The notes under the pieces were generated by a model. The model was given only the letters and a program-made list of their open reading frames with translations, was not told the origin of the DNA and made no database searches. Positions 41,967 to 51,154 of a stretch of DNA of 64,000 nucleotides are shown here, piece by piece. Where the stretch lies: positions 183,030-247,029 of the forward strand of contig NZ_JAJQQS010000016.1 in assembly GCF_021228125.1 (NCBI RefSeq). Reading direction: 5' to 3'. Within the stretch, counting starts at the first letter, position 1. Every line of letters begins with the position of its first letter. The stretch is from Streptomyces albireticuli. GTDB lineage: Bacteria; Actinomycetota; Actinomycetes; Streptomycetales; Streptomycetaceae. The translations under genes were made by a program, and so were the position numbers.

Positions 41967-43760
41967 GTGAACCAGGATGTCCTGCTACGGGAAGCGCGCG
42001 AAGGAGCCGGTCAGCGGCACCGGCGGTCTCGCCGGACGGGCCCTTGGCGTGCGCGCGCCGGAGACCGCCCGGCACCGGCGCGCGCACGCCCGCACCACCC
42101 GGCGCGAGACACCTGTCAGGAGAACGGTGCCCCGCAGCTCGACGTCCTCGTCGTCGGGGCCGGCTTCTCCGGCCTCTACCAACTGCACCGGCTGCGCGAA
42201 CTGGGGCTGCGCGCCCGTGTCCTCGAAGCCTGCGAGGACATCGGCGGGACGTGGTACCGGAACCGGTACCCCGGCGCCCGCTGCGACGTCGAGAGCACCT
42301 CCTACTCCTACTCCTTCTCACCCGAACTGGATCAGGAGTGGGAGTGGAGCGAGCGCTACGCGACGCAGCCGGAGATCCTCCGCTACCTCCACCACGTCGC
42401 CGACCGCTTCGACCTGCGCAAGGACGTCACCCTGCGCACCCGCGTGACCCGGGCGGAATACGACGAGAGCGACCACGTATGGCAGGTGACCACCGACACC
42501 GGCGAGACGGTCACCACCCGGTTCGTCGTGCTGGCCACGGGCTGCATGTCGGCCGTCAAGGAACCGGACATACCCGGGGCGGACACGTTCGCCGGCCGGG
42601 CCCTGCACACCGCCGACTGGCCGCACGAGGGCGTCGACGTCACCGGTAGACAGGTCGCCGTCATCGGCACCGGCTGTTCCGGCGTCCAGGCCATCCCGCT
42701 CCTGGCCGAGCGGGCCGCCGGACTCACCGTCTTCCAGCGCACGCCCGTCTACGCGCTGCCCGCCCTGAACCGGCCGGTGTCCGCGGCGGAGACGGCCGAG
42801 TTCAAGGCGCGCTACCCGGAGTTCCGCGCCGCCCAGCGGAAGTCCCGGGGAGGCACCGTCTTCGAGCCGCCCACCCGGTCCGCCCTGGAGGTGGACGAGG
42901 CGGAGCGCACCGCCACCTATGAAGCGGGCTGGGAGTCGGGCCTGCTCAGCGGCCTCCTGCGCACATACACCGACCTCCTCGCCGACCGGGCCGCCAACGA
43001 GACCGTCTCCGAGTTCGTCCGCTCCAAGATCCGGTCGATCGTCACCGACCCGGAGACGGCCGAGACGCTCTCGCCGCGCACCTTCCCGTTCGGCACCAAA
43101 CGCCCCTGCCTGGACACCGACTACTACGCCACCTACAACAAGCCGCACGTGAAGCTCGTGGACCTCACCGCGACCCCGATCGTGGAGATCACACCCAAGG
43201 GCGTCAGGACCTCGGACGGGGAACACCCCGTGGACGTCATCGTCTTCGCCACCGGATTCGACGCCATGACCGGGTCCCAGGTCGCCGTGGACATCGTCGG
43301 CAAGGGGGGCACCACCCTCAAGGAGAAGTGGGCCACCGGCCCCCGGAACCACCTGGGCCTGCTCTCCGCCGGCTTCCCGAACCTCTTCACCGTCATCGGG
43401 CCCCTCAGCCCGTCGGTGCTCAGCAACGCGGTGGTGTCCATCGAACAGCACGTGGAGTGGATCACCGACTGCATCGGTCACCTGTCACGGAACGGCGTCA
43501 CCGAGATCGACGCCACCCCGCGCGCGGAGGAGGAGTGGTGCGACCACGTCGCCGACCTCGCCTCCCGGACCCTCTACCCGGACGTGGCCTCCTGGTACAC
43601 GGGGGCGAACGTACCGGGCAAGCCGCGGGTGTTCCTGGCCTACACGGGCGGTCTGGACCGGTACCGGGCGGAGTGCGACGCCGCCGCACGCGACGGGTAC
43701 CGCGGCTTCGCCCTCTCCGGGACGCCGGCCGGTCCGCGCCTCACCGTGACGGGTTCGTAG
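41967..43760 (+). CDS. Baeyer-Villiger flavin monooxygenase, 5' end uncertain
   Basis: A class B flavin monooxygenase. GAGFSGLYQLHRLRE (FAD), FAGRALHTADWP (the Baeyer-Villiger fingerprint FxGxxxHxxxWP), and VIGTGCSGVQAIP (NADPH) are in order, and the protein runs to a normal C terminus. Homology starts only at PQLDVLVVGAG (about 42136); the upstream in-frame stretch is Arg-rich filler and its GTG starts (41967, 41913) lack usable ribosome sites. A good site, CAGGAG then GTG 42126, lies just before the homology but in another frame. One base may be missing in the C run after it. Substrate unknown. Confidence 0.85.
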   Translation: MNQDVLLREAREGAGQRHRRSRRTGPWRARAGDRPAPARARPHHPARDTCQENGAPQLDVLVVGAGFSGLYQLHRLRELGLRARVLEACEDIGGTWYRNRYPGARCDVESTSYSYSFSPELDQEWEWSERYATQPEILRYLHHVADRFDLRKDVTLRTRVTRAEYDESDHVWQVTTDTGETVTTRFVVLATGCMSAVKEPDIPGADTFAGRALHTADWPHEGVDVTGRQVAVIGTGCSGVQAIPLLAERAAGLTVFQRTPVYALPALNRPVSAAETAEFKARYPEFRAAQRKSRGGTVFEPPTRSALEVDEAERTATYEAGWESGLLSGLLRTYTDLLADRAANETVSEFVRSKIRSIVTDPETAETLSPRTFPFGTKRPCLDTDYYATYNKPHVKLVDLTATPIVEITPKGVRTSDGEHPVDVIVFATGFDAMTGSQVAVDIVGKGGTTLKEKWATGPRNHLGLLSAGFPNLFTVIGPLSPSVLSNAVVSIEQHVEWITDCIGHLSRNGVTEIDATPRAEEEWCDHVADLASRTLYPDVASWYTGANVPGKPRVFLAYTGGLDRYRAECDAAARDGYRGFALSGTPAGPRLTVTGS

Positions 43761-43816
43761 CGGTACGCGTCGAGTCCGGCGCGGCGGCACAGGACCGGGG
43801 CGGGACAGGAAGGCTT

Positions 43817-45349
43817 TCAGCCGATGTCCTTCGCGGCGGCGTCCGTGGGGGCGCCGCCGACGGGATCGGGCGTGCCGTACGAACGGCGGCCGGCGACGGC
43901 CCACCAGACGCCGGCCAGGCCCAGGACCACGAGCAGGGCCACGGGCGCGTAGTTGAAGGTCCTGGGGGTGACGGGATGACTCTGCGGCAGGCAGAACAGG
44001 ACCGTGACCGCGGCCACCCAGCCGACGGCCGCCCAGCCCACCACCCGGCTCCACCTGCCCAGGTGCCACGGTCCCGGTGTGAACCGGGAACCGGCGCGCA
44101 GCCGCAGGAGGACGGGGATCGCGTACGCGGGGGTGATGCCGATGACGTTGACGGCGGTGACCGCGCCGTAGGCGGTGGGGGAGTACAGGGACGGCAGCGC
44201 CAGGACGCCCGCGACCGCGACCGAGAGCCACACGGCCGGCCGGGGAGTGCCCGTCCCGGCATGGACCCGGCGCCACAGCCGGGACCCCGGCAGGGCACCG
44301 TCGCGCGAGAACGCGAACACCATCCGGGACGTGGCCGCGACCTCGGCGTTTCCGCAGAACAACTGGGCGCCGATCACGATCAGCAGCAGCGCCTTCGCCC
44401 CGGAGGCGCCCAGCGCGTCGAGGAAGATCTGCGCCGGTGGCACGCCGGTCGCGGTGGCCTGCGTCCCGGCGTAGTCCTGGATCGCGAAGGTCAGCCCGAC
44501 CAGCAGGACCAGCCCGGCCGGCCAGGACCACCGGATCGCCCGTACGATGCCCCGCGCGGCCGCCACGGCCGCCTCGGGCGTCTCCTCCGACAGATGGGCG
44601 GAGGCGTCGTAGCCGGAGAAGGTGTACTGGGCGAGGAGCAGGCCGAGCGCGGCCACGTACCAAGGGCTCGACCAGCCCGTGTCGTTGGTGAAGTGGCCGA
44701 AGACGAAACCGGCCGTCCGGTGATGGGCGGGGACGACGGCCAGGACCACGACGATGACGCCGACGCCGATCAGGTGCCACCACACGCTGACGCTGTTGAG
44801 CCTGCTCACCAGCCGCACCCCGAACAGGTTGAGGACGGCGTGCAGCAGCAGGACGCACACGAAGATCACCATGATCGACCCCGGCGTCGGGTCGAAACCC
44901 CACTGGAGATTGAGGAAGGCGCCGGTGAACAGGGCGGCCCCGTAGTCGATGCCGGCGATCGCCCCGAGTAACCCGAGGAGGTTCAGCCAGCCGGTGTACC
45001 AGCCCCAGCGGCGGCCGCCGAGCCGGTCGGCCATGAAGTACAGGGCTCCGGACGTCGGGTAGGCGGAGGTGACCTCGGCGAGCGCCCCGCCGACGAGCAT
45101 CACCATCAGACCGACGCCCACCCAGCCCCAGATCATCACGGCCGGCCCGCCGGTGGACAGCCCGAACCCGTACAGCGTCATACAGCCGGACAGCACCGAG
45201 ATCACGCTGAAGCTGATGGCGAAGTTGCCGCGGGGGCTCATCCGCCGGGACAGTACGGGCCGGTATCCGAGCCGGCGCAGGTGGGCGTCGTCATCGAGCG
45301 GGGTCCCACGGCCGGGACCGGGGCGGCCGTGACGGAGAGACGGGGACAC
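43817..45349 (-). CDS. APC-family amino-acid/amine permease
   Basis: A 510-residue permease with 12 hydrophobic segments. The first, SFSVISVLSGCMTLYGFG, and the glycine-rich GGPAVMIWGW fit the amino-acid/choline transporter branch, and FSGYDASAHLSEET is the family's helix 6 region. GTG 45349 follows GGAGG at 7 bases; the long upstream frame is rejected. It probably imports an amino acid, GABA-like amine or choline. No operon partner. Confidence 0.87.
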   Translation of the reverse strand: MSPSLRHGRPGPGRGTPLDDDAHLRRLGYRPVLSRRMSPRGNFAISFSVISVLSGCMTLYGFGLSTGGPAVMIWGWVGVGLMVMLVGGALAEVTSAYPTSGALYFMADRLGGRRWGWYTGWLNLLGLLGAIAGIDYGAALFTGAFLNLQWGFDPTPGSIMVIFVCVLLLHAVLNLFGVRLVSRLNSVSVWWHLIGVGVIVVVLAVVPAHHRTAGFVFGHFTNDTGWSSPWYVAALGLLLAQYTFSGYDASAHLSEETPEAAVAAARGIVRAIRWSWPAGLVLLVGLTFAIQDYAGTQATATGVPPAQIFLDALGASGAKALLLIVIGAQLFCGNAEVAATSRMVFAFSRDGALPGSRLWRRVHAGTGTPRPAVWLSVAVAGVLALPSLYSPTAYGAVTAVNVIGITPAYAIPVLLRLRAGSRFTPGPWHLGRWSRVVGWAAVGWVAAVTVLFCLPQSHPVTPRTFNYAPVALLVVLGLAGVWWAVAGRRSYGTPDPVGGAPTDAAAKDIG

Positions 45350-45488
45350 AGCGGTACCTCCGGGAACGGGGAAGAGGGACAAGGAACATGCCCTACCGGA
45401 GGTGAACGGGGAAGGGGGCCTGGTCCGGGCCGCGCGCGCGGATCGATTCGAGGTTGCCGCCGCGAGCCTGGTGGGACACCCTTCTCGC

Positions 45489-46028
45489 ATGATCGAGTTA
45501 CGGGTACTGACAGCCGACGACTGGCTCGTGTGGCGCGAGCTGAGGCTCGCGGCGCTGGCCGAGGCTCCTTACGCCTTCGGGGCCACCCTCGCGGAATGGC
45601 AGGGAGACGGGGACCGGGAGGAGCGGTGGCGCGCCCGGCTGGGCATCCCCGGCTCGCGCAATTTCCTCGCCCTGCTCGACGGCGAGCCCGCGGGGACGGC
45701 GAGCGGCGTTCCCGGGCCGCGGAGCGACGTCGTCGAGCTGATCTCCATGTGGGTCCGTGAGCGGGCGCGGGGCCGAGGGGTGGGGGACGAGCTGATCCGC
45801 GCGGTGGAGCGGTGGGCGGCCGGGCGGGAGCGCGTGACGGCCCTTCAGCTCGCGGTCATGCGCGGCAACGAGCACGCACTCGCGCTGTACCGCCGGAACG
45901 GCTTCGAGGTCACCGGCCGGCTCGGCGACGCGCTGCCCGACGGGCGGAGGGAACACGTTATGACGAAGCCGCTTTCCCACGCCCTGGAGGCCCGCCTCCC
46001 GACGGAGGCCAGGTCACTTCGCGAGTGA
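45489..46028 (+). CDS. GNAT N-acetyltransferase
   Basis: A 179-residue GNAT. ELISMWVRERARGRGVGDELI contains the acetyl-CoA loop (RxxGxG), and ALALYRRNGFEVTGR is the C-terminal motif of RimI-like members. ATG 45489. Its last 15 bases overlap the 3' end of the convergent zinc-ribbon gene. Acceptor unknown. Confidence 0.85.
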   Translation: MIELRVLTADDWLVWRELRLAALAEAPYAFGATLAEWQGDGDREERWRARLGIPGSRNFLALLDGEPAGTASGVPGPRSDVVELISMWVRERARGRGVGDELIRAVERWAAGRERVTALQLAVMRGNEHALALYRRNGFEVTGRLGDALPDGRREHVMTKPLSHALEARLPTEARSLRE

Positions 46029-46535
46029 TCCCCGCATGCGGTCCAGGCCGCGCAGCACCTCGTCACGGTTCTTCGCCTGCTTGATCCACGCGGGGAGGCG
46101 GCCGATGACCCCCATCTTGCGCCACGGCTCGTACCAGGGGTCGTGCTCGCGCAGCGTCGCCTCCACGTACCGCCTCAGCAGGTCGAGGTGTTCGGGGTTG
46201 TACGCCCACAGCCGGCCGTGCCGTGTGTCCGTCTGGAGCCACAGCGGTACGTGGAAGTAGGGGTCGAGCATGTCGGTCGCGCCGCCCCAGAAAAAGGCGA
46301 TCGGAACGTCCTTCCTCCGCTCCCGTGAGAGGCCGCAGTGACGGCACACAAGTCGCCGCGGTGTGTCGTACAGGCTCGGCGAGGTGTCCTCGGCGGTGCC
46401 GCCGGCCGTGACGACCCGGGCCTGGCGCTCGCACCTGGGGCAGCGTACGAGGACGCTGCCGGTCGCGGCGAAGTGGTGCTTCCAGTGGCCGGGGTCCCGG
46501 AAGCGGCCGGGGGAGGAGAGGGCGGGAGTGGGCAT
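46014..46535 (-). CDS. Zinc-ribbon-containing protein, unknown function
   Basis: A 173-residue protein. CPRC (about residue 32) and CRHC (about 64) form a four-Cys zinc ribbon; the remainder is Trp- and Arg-rich (FFWGGATDML, PLWLQTDTRHGRLWAYNPEHL) and ends in a helical WIKQAKNRDEVLRGL. Similar proteins are widespread in bacteria without a role. ATG 46535. The upstream region carries a 9-base repeat tract. Confidence 0.72.
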   Translation of the reverse strand: MPTPALSSPGRFRDPGHWKHHFAATGSVLVRCPRCERQARVVTAGGTAEDTSPSLYDTPRRLVCRHCGLSRERRKDVPIAFFWGGATDMLDPYFHVPLWLQTDTRHGRLWAYNPEHLDLLRRYVEATLREHDPWYEPWRKMGVIGRLPAWIKQAKNRDEVLRGLDRMRGSLAK

Positions 46536-46551
46536 CGGCCCATTATGCGCG

Positions 46552-46624
46552 GCGGGTCCGGCGGGTCCGGCAGATTTGGCAGGTCCGGCAGGTCCGGCGG
46601 GTCCGGCCAGATCTGGCAGGTCGG
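46552..46624. repeat. 9-base minisatellite upstream of the zinc-ribbon gene
   Basis: Eight units of the type GCGGGTCCG / GCAGGTCCG / GCAGATTTG stand head to tail, one of them 10 bases long. They lie 17-89 bases before the zinc-ribbon start, in its leader or promoter, so unit number could affect expression. Such tracts vary by slippage. Confidence 0.75.
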
Positions 46625-46703
46625 GCAGGCGGCCTGGGGCGGACGCGGGCCGGTGGGTTCCGGCTGATCGCGCGTGCCGAGCCGGACGGCGCTGCTCACA
46701 CCC

Positions 46704-46892
46704 TCACTGAGCGCCGTCGGCGTCGTCCTGGTCGCCGTAGGAACCGCTGCCCTCTTCCGTTTGCCGGCCGCGCTGCCCCTCCTGGCGCCGCTGGCGTTCC
46801 TGGCGCTCCTGTTCCCGGGCGGCGAGCGTCTCCTCGGTCATGTCCTCCGTGTAGCCGTGGCCCCCGTGCGGGTCGCGTTCCCTGCCGGCCAT
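46704..46892 (-). CDS. Small hydrophilic protein, unknown function
   Basis: A 62-residue, highly charged protein (MAGRERDPHGGHGYTEDM, then a Glu/Arg/Gln-rich helix and an acidic tail). GAGGAG lies 9 bases before ATG 46892; GTG 46898 is an alternative. AT-rich promoter-like DNA and a perfect palindrome lie just upstream, and codon use looks real, so I keep it despite its size. Possibly a stress-induced disordered protein; no function known. Confidence 0.6.
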   Translation of the reverse strand: MAGRERDPHGGHGYTEDMTEETLAAREQERQERQRRQEGQRGRQTEEGSGSYGDQDDADGAQ

Positions 46893-47242
46893 GTCCACTC
46901 ACTCCTCGTCGAATTGTTTACTTATAGATATTTTCCCACCAGGTGGGAGTGATGGGCGGGTCGGCGCCGCGCCATTCGGGTTCGTTTCCCGCACGTGACT
47001 CGTTGAATCCTAAATCGACTGGTGTGCACCATTTGCCCTAGGTCTATCGGAGTGTGCTCTTCCGGTACTGAGGCCGACGCGGCCCGCGGGGGACGCCGCC
47101 TACGGTCGTCGTCAGCGACAGCACGACATGACGGCCCGGGACGGCGGCGCCCGTCCCAGGGTGCCGTTCCGCACGCGCGCGTCGGCATGGGCCGAACGCC
47201 GCGGCCGCCGCTCGACACACCCGGTTCGTACGGAGTTCCTGG
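46893..47242. other. Intergenic, AT-rich divergent promoter region
   Basis: About 350 bases between the small hydrophilic gene and the Bcr-like exporter. The first 45 bases are unusually A/T rich (TTGTTTACTTATAGATATTT) and adjoin the palindrome at 46934-46948. The remainder, to 47242, holds nothing I can assign other than the exporter's GGAG site before ATG 47243. Confidence 0.6.
46934..46948. promoter_or_regulatory. 15-base perfect palindrome in the promoter of the small gene
   Basis: TCCCACC-A-GGTGGGA, about 42 bases upstream of ATG 46892 and directly next to the AT-rich promoter-like stretch. A repressor site is likely by position; the protein is unknown. Confidence 0.5.
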
Positions 47243-48421
47243 ATGCCCGTGATGACAGCAGCCCTGGTGCTGCTCGCGTTCGTGATGCCACTGGCCACGG
47301 ACATGTACCTGCCCGCCTTCCCGCAGATGACGGGCGACCTGCACACCGACGCCTCAGGCGTCCAGCTCACCCTGACGGCCTTTCTGATAGGCATGGGCCT
47401 GGGACAGCTCGTCCTCGGCCCGCTCTCCGACCGTTTCGGGCGCCGCGCCCCCATCCTGATCGGCGGCCTCGCCTGCGTCCTGGCCACCGCCTTCTGCGCG
47501 CTCGCGCCCTCCCTCGGCTGGCTGGTCGTCCTGCGCTTCCTCCAGGGGTTCGGCGGCGCCGCGGGCGTGGTCGTCGGCCGCGCCGTGATCTCCGACGTCG
47601 CCAAGGGGGACAAGGCCGCCAGACTGCTCGGCGTCCTGATGACGCTCATGGGCATCGCCCCCGTCATCGCGCCCGTCGTGGGCGGCGCCGTCATCGAGGC
47701 CGGCGACTGGCGCGATGTCTTCTGGGTCCTGTCGGCCGCCTCGCTGCTGGCCCTGGTGGCCGCCGCCTTCGGCGTCCCGGAGAGCCTGCCGCCCGAGCGG
47801 CGCCACCGCGGGGGCATCGCCGCCACCGCGCGTGCGGCGCGCGAGGTCCTGGGCAACCGCGCCTACCTCGGCCACACACTCTGCTTCGGCATGGCCCTGG
47901 CCGTCCTCTTCTGCTACCTCGGCGGCGCCTCCTTCCTCTTCCAGAACCTCCTCGGCCTCAGCGTGGGCCGGACCTCCGCGGCCTTCGCCTCCGTCGGCGT
48001 CGTCAGCGTCCTGGCCGGCCTCGCCGTCACCAAGCTCGTCGGCCGCTTCAGCCCCACGTCACTGCTGCGCGCCGGCCTGGGCGTGATGACGGCCTGCTCC
48101 GCCGCCCTGTGCGCGCTCGCCCTGGCCGACCGGCTGAACCTGGTCGTGGTCCTGGTCCTCCTCTACGCCGCCTTCGCAGGCATCAGCCTGGTCAGCATCA
48201 ACGCGGCCGCGCTCGCGCTGGAACGCGTCCCCGAGGCCGCCGGCACCGGTTCCGCCCTCCTCGGCACCGTCCAGAGCCTCCTCAGCGCGGTGGCCGCGCC
48301 ACTGGTCGGCCTCGGCGGCGCGCACACGGCCGTCCCGATGTTCACGGGCATGACCGTGGCGGCCCTGCTCGCCGTCGCCGCCCTCCGCCTGACCGGAACC
48401 GCTGCCCGAGGGGCTTCCTAG
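47243..48421 (+). CDS. Bcr/CflA-type multidrug MFS exporter
   Basis: A 392-residue MFS protein. ATDMYLPAFPQMTGDL in helix 1 is the signature of the Bcr/CflA drug-resistance subfamily; LGPLSDRFGRRAPIL is motif A and PVIAPVVGGAVIE is motif C, typical of antiporters. ATG 47243 lies 7 bases after GGAG. It may export drugs or dipeptides. Transcribed alone ahead of nadE. Confidence 0.9.
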   Translation: MPVMTAALVLLAFVMPLATDMYLPAFPQMTGDLHTDASGVQLTLTAFLIGMGLGQLVLGPLSDRFGRRAPILIGGLACVLATAFCALAPSLGWLVVLRFLQGFGGAAGVVVGRAVISDVAKGDKAARLLGVLMTLMGIAPVIAPVVGGAVIEAGDWRDVFWVLSAASLLALVAAAFGVPESLPPERRHRGGIAATARAAREVLGNRAYLGHTLCFGMALAVLFCYLGGASFLFQNLLGLSVGRTSAAFASVGVVSVLAGLAVTKLVGRFSPTSLLRAGLGVMTACSAALCALALADRLNLVVVLVLLYAAFAGISLVSINAAALALERVPEAAGTGSALLGTVQSLLSAVAAPLVGLGGAHTAVPMFTGMTVAALLAVAALRLTGTAARGAS

Positions 48422-48565
48422 CCGCCGACCGGCGCGACCGGCCACGCGCGGTCGTGGACGGGTGGCCGGTGTGCCGCGGACCGGCTTCCCCGACCCTTGC
48501 CCCGGCCCGCCCGGTGCCCCTGGCTAAGGTGGTCAGCACATCGTGGAACGAAACAAGGAGCAGAC

Positions 48566-49396
48566 GTGAGCGAGCCGGCGGCCATCGCCCTTCAGCAGGA
48601 GATCGCCCGGGATCTCGAGGTCGCCGAGACCTTCGAGCCCGAGCGGGAGATCGAGCGCCGGGTGGCCTTCCTCGCCGAGCGGCTGACCTCCACCGGTCTG
48701 CGCTCCCTGGTGCTCGGCATCAGCGGCGGCGTCGACTCCACCACCGCCGGACGGCTGTGCCAGCTCGCCGTCGAGCGGGCCCGGGCCGCCGGCCACGAGG
48801 CCCGGTTCCACGCGATGCGGCTGCCCTACGGGGCCCAGGCCGACGAGCACGACGCCCAGCTCGCGCTCTCCTTCATCCAGGCCGATCACGTGCTGACCGT
48901 GGACGTCAAGCCCGCGAGCGACGCCGCGCTCGACGCCTCGCTGGCCGCCGGCGTGAGCTTCCGCGACGCCCACCACCAGGACTTCGTGCACGGCAACATC
49001 AAGGCCCGGCAGCGCATGATCGCCCAGTACGCGGTGGCCGGCGCGCACGACGGCCTGGTCGTCGGCACCGACCACGCGGCCGAGGCGGTCTCCGGCTTCT
49101 TCACCAAGTTCGGCGACGGCGCCGCCGACCTCGTCCCGCTGACCGGCCTGACCAAGCGCCGGGTGCGCGCTGTCGCGGACGCGCTGGGCGCGCCCGCCGA
49201 GCTGGTGTGGAAGACCCCGACGGCCGACCTGGAGACCCTCGACCCGGGCAAGGCCGACGAGGACGCGCTCGGGGTCACGTACGACGACATCGACGACTTC
49301 CTGGAGGGCAAGCCGGTGGACGAGCGCGCCTTTGAAACGATCGTCCGCCGCTACCGCCTCACCGACCACAAGCGTCAGCTGCCCATCGCTCCGTAA
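48566..49396 (+). CDS. nadE: Ammonia-dependent NAD+ synthetase
   Basis: A 276-residue enzyme of the N-type ATP pyrophosphatase group: LGISGGVDSTTAGRL (P-loop), MRLPYGAQADEHDA, NIKARQRMIAQYA, VVGTDHAAEAVSGFFTKFGDG, and the KTPTADLE loop are all standard for short NadE. GTG 48566 follows AAGGAG. It amidates nicotinic-acid adenine dinucleotide using ammonia, since no glutaminase domain is present. Housekeeping gene. Confidence 0.95.
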   Translation: MSEPAAIALQQEIARDLEVAETFEPEREIERRVAFLAERLTSTGLRSLVLGISGGVDSTTAGRLCQLAVERARAAGHEARFHAMRLPYGAQADEHDAQLALSFIQADHVLTVDVKPASDAALDASLAAGVSFRDAHHQDFVHGNIKARQRMIAQYAVAGAHDGLVVGTDHAAEAVSGFFTKFGDGAADLVPLTGLTKRRVRAVADALGAPAELVWKTPTADLETLDPGKADEDALGVTYDDIDDFLEGKPVDERAFETIVRRYRLTDHKRQLPIAP

Positions 49397-49444
49397 GGCG
49401 GCACCGGCGCCGACGCCCGCGAGGCGGGCCGGGCTCATGGGAAC

Positions 49445-49476
49445 GGGACCGGCAGGTGATCAAACCTGCCGGCCCC
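49445..49476. terminator. Bidirectional hairpin between nadE and rox
   Basis: CCGGCAGGT (49449-49457), loop gatcaa, and ACCTGCCGG (49464-49472) form a perfect 9-base stem with further G/C flanks. It lies between convergent genes and can serve both. Confidence 0.75.
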
Positions 49477-49539
49477 GGGACCGGACCCCGGTTCATCCGC
49501 GCGGGAAACCGTCCTCGTGCTTTCGCCCCCCCCGTGCGT

Positions 49540-50967
49540 TCAGCGGGTGGGGGCGCCGAACCACCGGGGCAGCATGTCGAGCAGCTCCGCCTGGTCGGCA
49601 CCGGCCCAGGCCACATGGCCGTCGGGCCGCAGCAGTACGGCGGGGACGTCCAGTTCCTCGCTGACGTCGACGACGTGGTCGACCCGGTCCGCCCAGCCCT
49701 CCACCGACAGCAGGCTCGCCTGGTCGAGCAGCAGACCGCGGCCGCCGCGCATCAGCTCGTAGAGACGCCCCCGCTTCAATGTGACGTCCCGCAGTCGGCG
49801 GCCGAGGAGCTCGTGGCCCTCGCCGAAGTCGTAGCGGACCCCGACCGCCGTGATCATCGCGGTCACGTACCGGTTCGCCTCCTCGAAGTCCATCAGCTCC
49901 GAGAGCAGCTCCCGCAGGGCGACCGCGCCCGGATCCGTCCCCATCAGGGTGATCTGCGCGCGGGTGTTGGCCAGTACGCGGGCGCCCACCGGGTGCCGTT
50001 CGGCGTGGTAGCTGTCGAGGAGGTCCTGCGGCGCCCAGCCGTTGACCGTGGCGGCCAGCTTCCAGCCGAGGTTGAACGCGTCCTGCACACCGAGATTGAG
50101 GCCCTGGCCGCCGGTCGGCGGGTGGATGTGCGCCGCGTCGCCGGCCAGCATCACCCGGCCGACCCGGTACCGCTCTGCCTGCCGGGTGGCGTCACCGAAC
50201 CGGGACAGCGAGCGCGGCGAGTGCGCGCCGAAGTCGGTACCCGCGTGCGCCCGCAGCTGCCGCTTGAACTCCTCGAGGGTCGTCGGCGCCGTGCGGTCCT
50301 CGGCCACGCCTTCGGCGGGAACGACGAGGCGGTACACCCCGTCGCCCTGGGGGAGGGCGCCGAACCGCAACTGCGTCTCGCGGACTTTCGCGACGACGGC
50401 GGTGACGGTCGCTGGTTCCGCGGTCAGCACCATCTCGCCCAGCAGCGTCTCGACCTTGGAAGGCTCACCGGGGAAGCCGACGCCGATCAGCTTGCGCACC
50501 GCGCTGCGGCCGCCGTCGCAGCCGACGAGGTAGCGCGAGCGCAGCCGCGTACCGTCGGCCAGTTCGACGTCCACCCCGTCCTCGTCCCGGCTCAGCCCGA
50601 CCGCCTCGCAGCCACGCCGGATCTCAGCGCCGAGTCCGACGGCGTGCTCTTCGAGCAGCCGCTCGGTGACCGGCTGCGGCGTGGTGAGGCCGTACGGGTG
50701 CGCCGTGTCCAGCCGGTCCGGCCACGGCTTGTGGATGCCGCCGAAGAAGCCGCCTACCTGGAACTTCTCGCTGACCTCGAGGAACCGGCCCAGCAGGCCG
50801 CGCTGGTCCATCACCTCGACGCTGCGCGCGTGCAGACCTCGCCCGCGCGCCTGCCCGGACGGCTCGGTCAGCTTCTCCAGCACGACCACGCGCACCCCGG
50901 CCAGCCGCAATTCACCGGCCAGCATCAATCCGGTCGGTCCGCTACCGACCACGATCACGTCAATCAT
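49540..50967 (-). CDS. rox: Rifampin monooxygenase (Rox-type class A flavoprotein)
   Basis: A 475-residue FAD monooxygenase, the length of Streptomyces Rox. GSGPTGLMLAGELRLAG, the long conserved N terminus with GLHARSVEVMDQRGLL, the GDAAHIHPPTGGQGLNLG FAD motif, and the C-terminal VDVSEELDVPAVLLRPDGHVAW segment closely match what I remember of the Rox sequence from S. venezuelae. It hydroxylates rifamycins at the naphthoquinone, leading to linearisation and inactivation. ATG 50967. Together with the glycosyltransferase at 52183 it makes a two-gene rifamycin-defence neighbourhood. I see no rifamycin-associated element directly upstream of this gene. Confidence 0.88.
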   Translation of the reverse strand: MIDVIVVGSGPTGLMLAGELRLAGVRVVVLEKLTEPSGQARGRGLHARSVEVMDQRGLLGRFLEVSEKFQVGGFFGGIHKPWPDRLDTAHPYGLTTPQPVTERLLEEHAVGLGAEIRRGCEAVGLSRDEDGVDVELADGTRLRSRYLVGCDGGRSAVRKLIGVGFPGEPSKVETLLGEMVLTAEPATVTAVVAKVRETQLRFGALPQGDGVYRLVVPAEGVAEDRTAPTTLEEFKRQLRAHAGTDFGAHSPRSLSRFGDATRQAERYRVGRVMLAGDAAHIHPPTGGQGLNLGVQDAFNLGWKLAATVNGWAPQDLLDSYHAERHPVGARVLANTRAQITLMGTDPGAVALRELLSELMDFEEANRYVTAMITAVGVRYDFGEGHELLGRRLRDVTLKRGRLYELMRGGRGLLLDQASLLSVEGWADRVDHVVDVSEELDVPAVLLRPDGHVAWAGADQAELLDMLPRWFGAPTR

Positions 50968-51154
50968 CGAATCGTCCCCCAACAAGACTGGATTCCGGCC
51001 GGTCGCCCCGCGCGGTCCGGCGGCGCGCGTACATCCGCTTTCCGTCACGCGTCGCTTCCCGCCGGTCGGCTGTGAGCGCCCACCGCCCGGCCCCGGCCGC
51101 GTTCCGGGCCGCGCGGCCCGGAACCGTAGCGGGCGCGGGGCCGTCGTGTAGAAC

